Source: Candidatus Enterococcus ferrettii (GTDB lineage Bacteria; Bacillota; Bacilli; Lactobacillales; Enterococcaceae). From it: DNA of 64,000 nucleotides. Below the pieces are notes generated by a model. It ran no database searches, had not been told where the DNA came from, and worked only from the letters and a program-made list of their open reading frames with translations. The DNA lies in assembly GCF_017377655.1 (NCBI RefSeq), contig NZ_JAFREL010000035.1, forward strand, positions 1 through 64,000, given 5' to 3'. Both the position numbers and the translations under genes were made by a program. The number at the start of each line of letters is the position of its first letter. Position 1 is the first letter of the stretch. This document shows positions 49,645-59,633 of the stretch, piece after piece.

Positions 49645-51336
49645 TTATCGTTTTGCATCCCAATAGCCGCAAAATGGATCAATCGGGCTAATGCCCTTGA
49701 ATGCTGACTTGCCTACCAGCTTTTCCACTAATACTTTAGGATTAAATTCATTGGCTGTATAGGCATTGATGTAGGTTTTAATCATGGGCACATCCTGCAA
49801 ATGATAGGGATTAGCTATCGAAACAAATAATGTGGGTAATTCCTCTACGAACCACGGCACATCCAAGCCCATTGGTGGCAGCCAATTGATACGAACGGTT
49901 GTCTGATTGCTAGCTGTCTTAATATTGGCAAAGTAGATCACCAAATCAAAAGCACCAGTTAGATCCTCAACAGTTCCTCGGGCTAACAAGTCACCATGAA
50001 GCTCTTTTTGGAAAAGAGTCGTTTCAAAGCCTTCTTGGGTTAAGTGTTGAAGGAAGTCTTGACTAACCGGCGGCTTGCCGCTGGCACTGACAACATCACC
50101 TAAGACAATGACTAGTACCTTAGGCGTGTCTGCTGCTGAAATTGGCAAGAGCTGTTGTGTATCCTTGACTAAAGTAATCGATTCATCCGCTAATTCATAA
50201 GCCCACTTTTGGTGCTCAGCACTGCGTAAAACCTGCAAAGCCTGAGTATCAGGAACGACTTCTTCTTTATCGAATAAACCTAAGGCTGCTTTGGTAGCTA
50301 AAATCCGCAGCACTGCTTCCTCTAAACGTTCCTCAGAAATAATTCCCGTTTGATAGCCAGCCATCACTGATGTGTAATCTTCAGCGAGATTCCGTGTGAA
50401 TAAAAGCATGTCACAGCCTGCAGCAATCGCTTGAGGCAACAGTTCTCTGCGTTTACCACAGCTTGAAAAGCCAGCCATGTTGGTAGCGTCTGTAACGATT
50501 AATCCGTTAAAATTCATTTTTTCCCGCAGCAATCCCTGCAATAACTCCGGCGAGAGGGAGGCCGGTAAAATATCTTGATCGGTGATCTTAGGATTTATTT
50601 TTCGACTATAAGCTGGCTGCATAATATGCCCCGCCATTACAGTTTTTGCTCCAGCCGCGATTAATTCCCGATAAATGACACCATAGGTTTGGTCCCATTC
50701 TTCAACAGAAAGACTGTTTACTGAAGTAAGCAAATGCTGGTCACGATCATCCACACCATCGCCAGGGAAGTGCTTGATCGATACCGCAACGCCTTCTTCC
50801 TGACAACCTTTGATGTATTGCAACGCTAAATCTTTCACTCGGGCAGCATTAGAGCCAAAGGTACGAACGTTGGTTATCGGATTCGCAAAGTTGTAATTAA
50901 TATCCACTACTGGAGCAAAGGCCCAATTACAGCCAACTGCTGCTCCTTCTGAACCGGCAACTTTACCCAGCCGGTAGGCATGCTTTTCATCCTTGGCAGC
51001 AGCTACCTGAATGGCTCGGCCAAAAAAAGTACCATCGTTGCCGATGCCGTCACCGCCAGCTTCTAAATTGGCAGCCAGCAGCAGGGGAACAGAGCTGGTT
51101 TTTTGAATGAGGCGATGGATTCCTTGAATTTGCTGGCTTTCGCCTGGTCGATACATCATGGCTCCCGGCGAATAATCAGCAATCACTTGCTTAATTTCAT
51201 CAGTGTTGCGGTAATCACCATGAAGACAGAACAGCTGGCCAATTTTTTCTGTTAAAGAAAGCTGAGCAGCAATTTGTTTTACTGTAGCAATTTGTTTATA
51301 TGTCAGGTTAAATGGCTTTGTTGTCAAATCAATCAT
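49645..51336 (-). CDS. nagZ: NagZ-type family GH3 beta-N-acetylglucosaminidase or phosphorylase
   Basis: 563-residue enzyme without a signal peptide, so cytosolic. The NagZ motif K-H-F-P-G-x-G-x4-D-x-H lies at 188-201 (KHFPGDGVDDRDQH), giving the His/Asp acid-base dyad of this subfamily, with Gln in place of Ser/Thr before the His. The nucleophile is Asp283 in LIVTDATNMAGF. A C-terminal domain of about 200 residues follows, as in Bacillus NagZ. It should cleave a beta-linked amino sugar or glucoside, possibly phosphorylated by the adjacent PTS. GH3 enzymes with this His can use phosphate in place of water. Confidence 0.82.
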   Translation of the reverse strand: MIDLTTKPFNLTYKQIATVKQIAAQLSLTEKIGQLFCLHGDYRNTDEIKQVIADYSPGAMMYRPGESQQIQGIHRLIQKTSSVPLLLAANLEAGGDGIGNDGTFFGRAIQVAAAKDEKHAYRLGKVAGSEGAAVGCNWAFAPVVDINYNFANPITNVRTFGSNAARVKDLALQYIKGCQEEGVAVSIKHFPGDGVDDRDQHLLTSVNSLSVEEWDQTYGVIYRELIAAGAKTVMAGHIMQPAYSRKINPKITDQDILPASLSPELLQGLLREKMNFNGLIVTDATNMAGFSSCGKRRELLPQAIAAGCDMLLFTRNLAEDYTSVMAGYQTGIISEERLEEAVLRILATKAALGLFDKEEVVPDTQALQVLRSAEHQKWAYELADESITLVKDTQQLLPISAADTPKVLVIVLGDVVSASGKPPVSQDFLQHLTQEGFETTLFQKELHGDLLARGTVEDLTGAFDLVIYFANIKTASNQTTVRINWLPPMGLDVPWFVEELPTLFVSIANPYHLQDVPMIKTYINAYTANEFNPKVLVEKLVGKSAFKGISPIDPFCGYWDAKR

Positions 51337-51355
51337 ACTATTCCTCTTTATCTAC

Positions 51356-52813
51356 TTATTTTTCAGTTAAAGCTTCTTCTAAGGCCACTTTCTCCTCTTG
51401 TTTTTCCTCAGTAACATCGCGGTACAAGAACAGGGTTGCTGCAAAAGAAATAATCATCGCTATACCTATTGCGATCACACTCATCCAAATACCAGTAAAG
51501 TCACCAGAAGCTGGATTCAAGTAGCAAGGAAAGGCAAAAATTCCCTGACCACCCATTTGGTAGAATTTTACTCCCAGTACCATTGCTAAGGCTCCGCCAA
51601 TCCCAGAAGAGACACAGCTGATAATAAATGGTTTTTTCAATGGCAGGGTTACACCATAAATTGCCGGCTCAGTGATTCCAAAAATAGCTGGGAAAATGGC
51701 AGCAGTAGCAGTATTTTTGATTCGTTTATTTTTGGTACGAATAACAATTGCGATCAAAATCGCTAATTGAGTAAATGACGCTGTACAGGTAGCCGCAAAA
51801 ATCGTATCGTAACCAAGCGTTGCTAAATTGTTGATGACAATCGGGATCATACCTTGATGGATTCCGAACATAACGAAAATTTGCCAGAAGCCGCCAACAA
51901 AAGCACCAAATAGTACCGGACTGAAATTATAAAGTACCTGTACAAAAGTGCCGATAATAGTAGAAGCCCAGGTTGCTAAAGGTCCAATGACAATAAAGAT
52001 AATCGGTACAGCAATCAGCAAGGTAACCAGTGGCACAAAGAAATTTTTAACGGGTGCTGGAGCAATTCTTTTTACCTGCTTTTCAATGATGGAAGCAAAC
52101 CAAACAGCTAAAATGGCGGGAATAACCGTTGAAGAATAGTTGGTTAATAAAACAGGTATTTTGAGAAAGGTTAAAAATACATTGGATTCAACAATGGTTC
52201 CCGAAAATAAAGTTTCAAGGGGTGTTTCAGTAATTGAATTAATGATAGCTGGATAAATCATTGTGGCTCCGATGGCCATTCCGGTGAACTCATTCACCTT
52301 GAATTTCTTAGCAGCAGTATACGCTAAGAAGATCGGGAAAAAGTAAAACAGAGAATCGCCGACCGCATTCAAAATGACATAGGTACCGTCAGTTACCGCT
52401 AACAATCCCGAAACAGACAAGATTGCCAAAATTCCTTTAATAATCCCGCAGGCTGTCAACAAGCCTAAAAGCGGCATGAAAATTCCGGAAATCGTATCCA
52501 CGAAACGATTAAACAAAGACTTGTCCTCCGCAGATTCTTCAGGCTCCTCTTCCTGCTCAGCTGCCAAATCCAACCGTTTCATGACTTCCAAATACACGGC
52601 TTCTACCTTCATGCCAATAACGACCTGATATTGGCCTCCCTGTTGAATTACATCGACCACATCTTCCGATTGCTTCAACAAGTCAGTATTGGCTTTTTCC
52701 TCATCCTTTAACACAAATCGCAACCGTGTGAAGCAATGCGTCAGCGAACGAACGTTATCTTTACCACCAACATGCTGAATAATCATTTTTGCAAGATTTT
52801 TATTATCTGCCAT
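51356..52813 (-). CDS. PTS enzyme IIBC, glucose/sucrose/beta-glucoside superfamily
   Basis: 485 residues. IIB domain with the phosphorylated Cys at residue ~27 (SLTHCFTRLRF), then a IIC domain with about ten helices (IMPLLGLLTACGIIKG, GITEPAIYGVTLPLKKP). No IIA domain, so a shared glucose-type IIA is needed. The neighbouring NagZ points to a MurNAc- or GlcNAc-containing glycoside as substrate; trehalose/beta-glucoside types are alternatives. First gene of the operon; start follows AGGAGG. Confidence 0.85.
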   Translation of the reverse strand: MADNKNLAKMIIQHVGGKDNVRSLTHCFTRLRFVLKDEEKANTDLLKQSEDVVDVIQQGGQYQVVIGMKVEAVYLEVMKRLDLAAEQEEEPEESAEDKSLFNRFVDTISGIFMPLLGLLTACGIIKGILAILSVSGLLAVTDGTYVILNAVGDSLFYFFPIFLAYTAAKKFKVNEFTGMAIGATMIYPAIINSITETPLETLFSGTIVESNVFLTFLKIPVLLTNYSSTVIPAILAVWFASIIEKQVKRIAPAPVKNFFVPLVTLLIAVPIIFIVIGPLATWASTIIGTFVQVLYNFSPVLFGAFVGGFWQIFVMFGIHQGMIPIVINNLATLGYDTIFAATCTASFTQLAILIAIVIRTKNKRIKNTATAAIFPAIFGITEPAIYGVTLPLKKPFIISCVSSGIGGALAMVLGVKFYQMGGQGIFAFPCYLNPASGDFTGIWMSVIAIGIAMIISFAATLFLYRDVTEEKQEEKVALEEALTEK

Positions 52814-52832
52814 GGTTTGTTCCTCCTTTGTA

Positions 52833-52852
52833 TGAATACGTTCTCATTATAA
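52833..52852 (-). promoter_or_regulatory. Promoter -10 and cre site of the PTS-nagZ operon
   Basis: On the minus strand a TATAAT (52851-52846) is followed at once by a catabolite-responsive element, read on the plus strand as TGAATACGTTCTCA (52833-52846), which differs from the consensus TGWAANCGNTNWCA at one position. A cre at the transcription start blocks initiation, so glucose should repress this operon via CcpA. Confidence 0.65.
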
Positions 52853-52942
52853 GGAGAATCAGCAGAAGATGCTTTCCGATTATTGAGTAGATTTTTGGCA
52901 ATTATTGACTTTTTTAAGATATTTTATTCGATAAACACAAGG

Positions 52943-53824
52943 CTAATCTTCTTTTTTTGATTTTGCTGATTTGAATTGTCTTCGATATTGGCTGGGAGTT
53001 GCAGCATAGACTGCCTTAAAAGCATTGATAAAGGCCTTGTGGTCAGCAAATCCGCTAGTATAAGCGATCTCAGTTAAATTTTTTTCAGTGGTCAGCAATT
53101 CTCGTATCGCTTTATTTAAACGAACCTTTTTCAAATAATCCTTAAAGGAAATACCGATATAGGATTTAAAGTTGCGGGAAAAGAATTCTGGATTCAAATG
53201 AACCGTAGCAGCCGCTTCAGCTAAGGTAATCGGTTCAGTAAAATGAGCATTGATGTATCCGATAACAGTCTTGTACCGCTGAGCGTATTTAGATTGTTGA
53301 GTGGAAATCTGATGCTCCTGCAGGCAGTGAGAAAAGAGTAGATACATAATTTCACTGGCTTTGCTTTGCAGCAAAAAGGTAGCCCAAGGGTCCTCTGACA
53401 GATAAATGTCGCGCAGTGAAACCAATAATTCTGTAAATTGATCCGTCCGTTCATCAGACTTTTCCAAATAAAACATATAGTGATCCAGCTGGGGAATCTG
53501 CTTTTTTAAGAATTCGTAGGAAACAATCAAGGTGACTCCTTGGTAGTTGCCATTGTTTTCCAGCAAAAATTCATGGCTTTCTTCACTGTTAATCATCAAC
53601 AAATCCCCATGCTTTAATTGATGTTTTGTTCCTTCCTTCCATATGATCATAGGATCACCCAAGATTAAAACAAACTCCAAGCTCCGGTGCCAGTGCAGCG
53701 AAAGCGAATCATGGGTTCGTCCTTTTTCCAAAAAGATGTTATGAGGAATAACTTTAACGGGATAATTTTTTTTCATATGATGGATTTGATATTTGCCCTT
53801 CATCGGATCAACGCTCCTTTTCAA
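52943..53824 (-). CDS. AraC-family transcriptional regulator
   Basis: 293 residues: a cupin-like sensor domain (HWHRSLEFVLILG near 44; GDLLMINSEESHEF near 72) and a C-terminal double helix-turn-helix of the AraC type (ITLAEAAATVHLNPEFFSRNFK near 200; LTEIAYTSGFADHKAFINAFK near 250). Encoded directly upstream and co-oriented with the PTS-nagZ operon, so it is its likely activator. Confidence 0.88.
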   Translation of the reverse strand: MKRSVDPMKGKYQIHHMKKNYPVKVIPHNIFLEKGRTHDSLSLHWHRSLEFVLILGDPMIIWKEGTKHQLKHGDLLMINSEESHEFLLENNGNYQGVTLIVSYEFLKKQIPQLDHYMFYLEKSDERTDQFTELLVSLRDIYLSEDPWATFLLQSKASEIMYLLFSHCLQEHQISTQQSKYAQRYKTVIGYINAHFTEPITLAEAAATVHLNPEFFSRNFKSYIGISFKDYLKKVRLNKAIRELLTTEKNLTEIAYTSGFADHKAFINAFKAVYAATPSQYRRQFKSAKSKKED

Positions 53825-54097
53825 GTAAAGTTCATCTAATCATATACCAAATTTGAGTGCTTTGTCTTTTTGTTAAATTTACAAGCAGAAGAAGATTTCT
53901 TTCAGGCCTGATACTTGATTATGATTTTTCGGAAACTTGTTTTCTTAGTAAGAAATATCATTAATACAAAAACGTTGCAAAAAAGAACGAAACAAGAAAG
54001 AAAAAATGAGTTTTTGCTAAGAAAATCAACAAAAAAACTAGTCCTGCCATTCGTCACCTGATAAACTAAAAGTACATTTCTTTGAAGGAGGAAAAAA

Positions 54098-57000
54098 ATG
54101 AAAGAGCAAAAATGGAAGCGGTTTATAAAAGTGTGGCATATTGCCTTAGTAACGGGGCTGCTGATGGGGACATCTGCACCAATAATAGGCTTGGCAGAAG
54201 AGACGTCTTCGCAGGCTTCGTCTGAAATAGAGCAAACGACGGCTAGCTCTTCTAAGGAAAAAGGAACAGCAGAGTCAGCAATAAAAACGAGTCAAACAGT
54301 CGGCAATGAGACGGAGCAAACAACAGCCTCTAGCGAAAAAGAAACCACTTCGCGAGCAGCTGCTGATACAGGCACTAAAAAATTAACTATTTTAGGTACA
54401 AGTGATGTCCATGGACAGCTGTGGAATTATTCTTATGAGGATAATAAGGAGACACCATTAGGTCTGGCTCAAGTGAGCAGCGCAGTGCAAGCCGCCCGCA
54501 GCCAAAACGAAAATGGAACGGTCCTGATTGATAACGGAGACATGATTCAGGGAACGATTTTAACGGATGACCTATATAACACCAGGGAAGGTTATAAAGA
54601 CAAGGCACACCCGATGATTAAGGCCATGAATTACATGAAATACGATGCAATGGTTTTAGGAAATCATGAATTCAACTTTGGCTTGCCATTAATTGAAAAA
54701 ATAAAGTCGGAAGCAAGCTTTCCAATTTTATCGGCGAATACCTATAAGAAGGCTGACGGCAGCAATTTTGTTGGCAGTACAATCGTAAAGGAATTAGATT
54801 TAGATGGCGATAGCACATCGGATATAAAGGTAGGGATTATTGGGTTAACTACTCCGCATATTCCTCAGTGGGATGGAGATAAGGTTGCTAGTCTAGAATT
54901 CGCCGCGCTAAAGGACGGCGCTGAGAAGGCGGTTCAAGAGCTGGAAGGAAAAGGCGCCGATGTCATCGTAGCTTCAATCCATGCGGGAAGACAGGACGAC
55001 GATCCAGCTGCAGCTGCTGATACCGTAATTAACAATGTTCGTGGGATTGATGCTTATTTGCTGGGACACGATCATCGCTCATTTGCAGAGACCGTCACTG
55101 GCGTAGATGGCAAGCAAATTCCAATTGCTGGACCCAAGGATACTGGCACACAAATGATGCGAATTGATTTGGATGTCGCAAAGGAAGCTGATCAGTGGGT
55201 AGTCAAAAGCTCAGCTTCACAAATTGTTGATACGACTAAATACCCAGCAGACACTCAGCTAAAGGCAGAAACGGAAGAATATCATAACAAGACCAAAGAA
55301 TTTATTGATGCTGTTATCGGTAAAGCTACGGGTGATTTCTTGCCAAAAGAAGAGATCAAAGGCATTCCAGAGGCACAGCTGCAGCCAACAGCAATGATTT
55401 CCTTAATTAATAATGTTCAGCGTTCTGTTACTGGTGCTGATTTATCAGCCTCAGCCTTGTTTAAAGCAGACAGCAAGCTGCCAGCAGGTGATTTGACCTA
55501 TTCCAATGTTTTTGATATTTACAAGTATCCCAACACCTTGGTTAAGGCCAAAATTACTGGCGAAAACCTGCTGAAATACATGGAAAATCAAGCGGCTTAT
55601 TACAATGCACCAAAGCCGGGAGATGTTACATTAAGCTTTAATCCAGAAATTCGTGTGTACAATTACGATATATTTTCAGGTGTTGATTACGTGATTGATG
55701 TTTCCAAGCCCGTGGGTGAGCGTGTGACAGCAACCATCGGCGGTCAACCTGTGGATCCAGCCAAAGAATTTACGATTGCCATTAACAACTATCGCTATGA
55801 AGGGTTAGTTGGCTCAGGTATTTTGGCTCCAGATAGTTTAGTCTTGAATACCGATCCCCAAACCCTGCGAGGCCTAATTGTTGAATATATCAAAGACAAA
55901 GGAACGATTGATCCAGCCAAAGAATTAGAGGATAACTGGGAAGTTGTAGGAACCAACTTTGAACAAAACTGGCGAGATCTGGCGAAGCGGTTGGTAGATG
56001 AAGGCAAACTTACAATCAAACCATCCGCAGACGGACGTACACCGAATGTCGTTCCGATTACTAAAGCAGATATTCGGGAGGCATTGGCAGCAGAAGGGGC
56101 TTCTCAGCCGGTAACGATCATGCACACCAATGATGTTCATGGCCGTTTGGAAGAAAATGCTGGGAACAAAACCTTAGGAATGGCTAAGCTGAAAACAGCC
56201 AAAGAGTCGCTTGCACCGACCTTGATGATTGATGTCGGCGATGTTTTCCAAGGATTGCCGATTTCTAATTATTCTGAGGGTCGTCAAATGGCTAAGGTTC
56301 TGAATGAAGTTGGCTATGATGCGATGGTGGTAGGAAACCACGAATTTGATTTTGGCTATGACGTAGCGATGGAATACAAGGATTTGTTGAATTTCCCAAT
56401 CCTTTCAGCCAATACTTATAAGGATGGGAAGCCAGCCTTTGAAGCTTCGACGGTGGTTGAAAGAAATGGCCAGAAATTTGCTATTATCGGGTTAACTACG
56501 CCTGAAACAGCAGTGAAAACTCATCCGAAAAATGTAGAAGGAGTAACCTTTGATGATCCATTAAAATCAGCGATAGCAGAGATCGACCGCTTGGATAGTC
56601 AAGGAATTGATGTCTTTGTTGTAGCAGGTCATTTAGGAATTGATGAAACGACTCCAACAAAATGGTGTGGTGATTATGTAGCAAAAGAGTTAGACAAGGC
56701 CTACACGGATAAAAATATTGTCTTTTTAGATGGACACTCTCACACTGAAAGTGAACAACGTTTTGGCAAGGTTCTTTATGCTCAAACCGGGAATTATTTG
56801 AACAATATAGGAGAAGTAACAGTGGACGTAGCAGATCCCGAAAAAAGTACGGCTGTTTTACATTCATACGCTAGCTTAAGCAGTTATGAACCGAATGCGG
56901 CAGTTGCTGCTTTAGTTCAAGCTGCTAAAGATGAATTCGATGTCGCAAACAGTGAAGTACTGATTCCAAATAATACGATTTTCTTCAATGGACAACGCGA

Positions 57001-58024
57001 AAATGTTCGTACTCGCGAAACCAACTTAGGCAATTTAATCGGGGATGCCATGTGGGCTTATGGACAAGAAGGCTTTAGCGAACCAACTGATTTTGCCATG
57101 ATGAACGGTGGCGGAATTCGTGAAAATATTGAAGCAGGACCGATTACTAGAGGAGATATTATTGCAGTCCTACCTTTTGGAAATAGTATTTCTCAAATTA
57201 AGGTCAAGGGTTCGCAAATAAAAGAAATGTTTGAATACTCTGTTCGTTCAGAGGCACAAAAGGATGCTGGTGGAAATGTTATCACAGATGAAGCAGGGCA
57301 ACCATTGCTAGGTGCCAATGGCGGATTCCTGCATATTTCTAAATCAGTGAAATTCTATTATGATTCCAATAAAAAAGCTTCTACCGATGCCTCAGTGGGA
57401 GAGCGAGTTCTTCAAATTGAGATTTACAATCGCAAAACGCAAGAATTTGAGAAACTCGACAGTAAGAAAACCTACAACATGGCAACGAATGATTTCCTTG
57501 CCGCAGGTGGAGACGGCTATGATATGTTAGGTGGATCGAGAGAAGAGGGTCCTTCCTTAGATAGTGTTCTAATTAATTACTTGCAAAGTGCAACTAAATT
57601 AAGAGTATTGGATGAAAACAATGTTGACCTAAATGATTATCAAGTTGAGCTGTCTCAGGATCGGATTATTCCAATGTCAGAAGCCAAGTTTAATGAACTG
57701 AACAAACCAGCACCAGAGCCGGGCAAAGACGGCGAAGATGGAAAAGATGGTGAAAATGGACAGAACGGTCAGAATGGCCAAAAGGGGGATGAAGGCGACC
57801 AAGGAGATCCAGGAAAAACTGGCGCTGGAACTGATGGGAAAACGGGAACTGACGGTAAAGAAAACCAAACAGGTGTGATTACTCACACTGCACAGCCAGT
57901 CAGCAATAAAAAGCAATACCCTAGTACGGGTGAAAAAGTTGCTGCATATGGTTTTGCAGGATTATTGGTTGTTGCTGGATCCGCAGGTACCTGGATTTGG
58001 TACAATAAGAGAAAAGCGTCGTAA
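54098..58024 (+). CDS. Wall-anchored double-domain 5'-nucleotidase / 2',3'-cyclic phosphodiesterase
   Basis: 1308-residue surface protein. Signal peptide ends near residue 33 (GLA/EE); a Ser/Thr/Glu-rich linker (34-90) follows. Domain 1 has metal sites TSDVHGQLW (~101) and GNHEFNFG (~187); domain 2 repeats the plan with TNDVHGRLE (~675), GDVFQG and GNHEFDFG (~745). Each is followed by a nucleotidase C-terminal domain. A collagen-like Gly-X-Y stretch (~1207-1250) leads to QYPSTGE (~1273), a hydrophobic helix and KRK, a sortase signal with Tyr in place of the Leu of LPxTG. It should salvage nucleosides and phosphate outside the cell and could lower extracellular ATP; the second role is inferred from related proteins. 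Confidence 0.9.
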   Translation: MKEQKWKRFIKVWHIALVTGLLMGTSAPIIGLAEETSSQASSEIEQTTASSSKEKGTAESAIKTSQTVGNETEQTTASSEKETTSRAAADTGTKKLTILGTSDVHGQLWNYSYEDNKETPLGLAQVSSAVQAARSQNENGTVLIDNGDMIQGTILTDDLYNTREGYKDKAHPMIKAMNYMKYDAMVLGNHEFNFGLPLIEKIKSEASFPILSANTYKKADGSNFVGSTIVKELDLDGDSTSDIKVGIIGLTTPHIPQWDGDKVASLEFAALKDGAEKAVQELEGKGADVIVASIHAGRQDDDPAAAADTVINNVRGIDAYLLGHDHRSFAETVTGVDGKQIPIAGPKDTGTQMMRIDLDVAKEADQWVVKSSASQIVDTTKYPADTQLKAETEEYHNKTKEFIDAVIGKATGDFLPKEEIKGIPEAQLQPTAMISLINNVQRSVTGADLSASALFKADSKLPAGDLTYSNVFDIYKYPNTLVKAKITGENLLKYMENQAAYYNAPKPGDVTLSFNPEIRVYNYDIFSGVDYVIDVSKPVGERVTATIGGQPVDPAKEFTIAINNYRYEGLVGSGILAPDSLVLNTDPQTLRGLIVEYIKDKGTIDPAKELEDNWEVVGTNFEQNWRDLAKRLVDEGKLTIKPSADGRTPNVVPITKADIREALAAEGASQPVTIMHTNDVHGRLEENAGNKTLGMAKLKTAKESLAPTLMIDVGDVFQGLPISNYSEGRQMAKVLNEVGYDAMVVGNHEFDFGYDVAMEYKDLLNFPILSANTYKDGKPAFEASTVVERNGQKFAIIGLTTPETAVKTHPKNVEGVTFDDPLKSAIAEIDRLDSQGIDVFVVAGHLGIDETTPTKWCGDYVAKELDKAYTDKNIVFLDGHSHTESEQRFGKVLYAQTGNYLNNIGEVTVDVADPEKSTAVLHSYASLSSYEPNAAVAALVQAAKDEFDVANSEVLIPNNTIFFNGQRENVRTRETNLGNLIGDAMWAYGQEGFSEPTDFAMMNGGGIRENIEAGPITRGDIIAVLPFGNSISQIKVKGSQIKEMFEYSVRSEAQKDAGGNVITDEAGQPLLGANGGFLHISKSVKFYYDSNKKASTDASVGERVLQIEIYNRKTQEFEKLDSKKTYNMATNDFLAAGGDGYDMLGGSREEGPSLDSVLINYLQSATKLRVLDENNVDLNDYQVELSQDRIIPMSEAKFNELNKPAPEPGKDGEDGKDGENGQNGQNGQKGDEGDQGDPGKTGAGTDGKTGTDGKENQTGVITHTAQPVSNKKQYPSTGEKVAAYGFAGLLVVAGSAGTWIWYNKRKAS

Positions 58025-58036
58025 GCAGTTCGTCTA

Positions 58037-58080
58037 AGAGAAGAAAATACTCGTTATAGAGAGTTCTTCTCTTTTTTTTG
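58037..58080 (+). terminator. Terminator of the surface nucleotidase gene
   Basis: AGAGAAGAA and ACTC pair with GAGT and TTCTTCTCT across a short loop, followed by eight T residues. Confidence 0.75.
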
Positions 58081-58156
58081 ATCTTTTGATCTCTGATGAA
58101 GTAAAAGCAGCAAATGAATTTTGAAGAATAGTCTTCAGTTGTTTTTCAATGTTCCT

Positions 58157-58193
58157 AGACCCGAACTTTCCCAAAGGTTTTGGGTCTTTTTTG
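58157..58193 (+). terminator. Second terminator, ahead of the fumarase gene
   Basis: AGACCC-AAC pairs with GGTT-GGGTCT around ACTTTCCCAAA-type loop and is followed by six T residues. Lies 70 bp before fumC; it is either a backup terminator or an attenuator of a fumC leader. Confidence 0.6.
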
Positions 58194-58262
58194 CAAGGAA
58201 AACTATCAAAAATACCAGAAATAGGTGATAATTGAAAAAAAGTCAAAGGAGCAATGGAATTA

Positions 58263-59633
58263 ATGCGGACACGAATAGAACGAGATTCAATGGGAAAAAT
58301 TGACGTACCGGTGGATGCGTTATGGGGAGCACAGACTGAACGCAGCCGTCAAAATTTCAAAATCGGAGGCGAAAAAATGCCGCCTGAATTGCTGGAGGCC
58401 CTCGTATTAGTCAAAAAAACTGCGGCTGCCGCTAATCAGGTCACTGGTAAATTATCCAATGAAAAAGCAGAAGCGATTAAAACAGCAGCGGATCAATTGT
58501 TGAAAGAACAACGCTGGGATGCGTTTCCTTTAGTTGTTTGGCAAACAGGCAGTGGAACGCAAAGTAATATGAACGCGAATGAGGTGATTGCTCATTTAGC
58601 TAGTGACAGCACATTACAGATCCATCCGAATGATGATGTAAACATGTCACAAAGCTCCAATGATGTCTTTCCTACCGCTATTCATGTGGCAGGGACCTTA
58701 TCAATTGAAAAAAAACTGCTGCCAATGATTGAAAAGACCGTAGCTGCGCTAAAGGAGCTAGAAGAGGCGAATCGTGAAGTTATTAAGATCGGTCGCACGC
58801 ATTTGCAGGATGCGACGCCGGTTACTTTCGCTCAGGAAATCAGCGGCTGGCGGGTTGGTTTGGAACGTAACCGCAAAATGTTGATTGAAAGTCTAGCTGA
58901 ATTAAAGCAGCTGGCAATTGGCGGAACCGCTGTTGGAACGGGTCTAAATGCTTCACCAGCTTATGAGGAAGCCTTCTTAGAAGCGTTGCATGTGGAAACT
59001 GGGATTCATTTTATTGGTGAAGAAAATAAATTCCATGCCTTAGCGAATCGTGATGCAGTTGTATTTGTCAGCGGTGCTTTGAAGGCACTCGCAGCAAATT
59101 GCATGAAAATGGCCAACGATGTTCGGTGGCTGGCTAGCGGTCCTCGCAGTGGCTTGGGAGAAATCTCGATTCCTGCCAATGAACCTGGCAGTTCAATTAT
59201 GCCCGGTAAAGTGAATCCAACCCAATGTGAAGCTTTGTCAATGGTTGCTATACAAGTGATGGGGAATGACGCCGTTATTGGGATTGCTGCTTCACAGGGG
59301 AATTTTGAACTGAACGTTTATTTACCGGTAATAGTCTTTGATCTCTTGCAGAGTATTCGCTTATTAAGTGATGCGTTAGAATCTTTTACCGAACACTGCT
59401 TAGTCGGAATCACCGTGAATAAAGAACGGATGGCAGAATTGCTTTCCAATTCGTTAATGCTGGTAACGGCTTTAAACAGCCACATTGGTTATGATAAAGG
59501 GGCAGAAATTGCCAAGAAAGCTTTCAATGAAGGAACTACCTTGAAGGAGGCTGCGCTGGCACTCGGCTATGTTACTGAAGAAGAATATGATCAGTGGGTA
59601 CTTCCCGAAAAAATGATTGGAGAAAACAGATGA
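58263..59633 (+). CDS. fumC: Class II fumarase
   Basis: 456-residue cytosolic enzyme interconverting fumarate and L-malate. Motifs: [17 protein letters not shown] near 95, [14 protein letters not shown] near 126, [12 protein letters not shown] near 178 with catalytic His, and the signature [15 protein letters not shown] near 312. ATGs at 58254 and 58263 share the AAAGGAG; the first is only 2 nt from it, so the second was chosen and gives the usual start [10 protein letters not shown]. Overlaps the malic enzyme gene by 4 bp. Confidence 0.92.
   Translation: MRTRIERDSMGKIDVPVDALWGAQTERSRQNFKIGGEKMPPELLEALVLVKKTAAAANQVTGKLSNEKAEAIKTAADQLLKEQRWDAFPLVVWQTGSGTQSNMNANEVIAHLASDSTLQIHPNDDVNMSQSSNDVFPTAIHVAGTLSIEKKLLPMIEKTVAALKELEEANREVIKIGRTHLQDATPVTFAQEISGWRVGLERNRKMLIESLAELKQLAIGGTAVGTGLNASPAYEEAFLEALHVETGIHFIGEENKFHALANRDAVVFVSGALKALAANCMKMANDVRWLASGPRSGLGEISIPANEPGSSIMPGKVNPTQCEALSMVAIQVMGNDAVIGIAASQGNFELNVYLPVIVFDLLQSIRLLSDALESFTEHCLVGITVNKERMAELLSNSLMLVTALNSHIGYDKGAEIAKKAFNEGTTLKEAALALGYVTEEEYDQWVLPEKMIGENR

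Noticed and set aside
56496..56867. Minus-strand frames opposite the surface nucleotidase and other long genes
   Set aside because: They are antisense shadows without ribosome binding sites and contradict strong coding evidence on the other strand.
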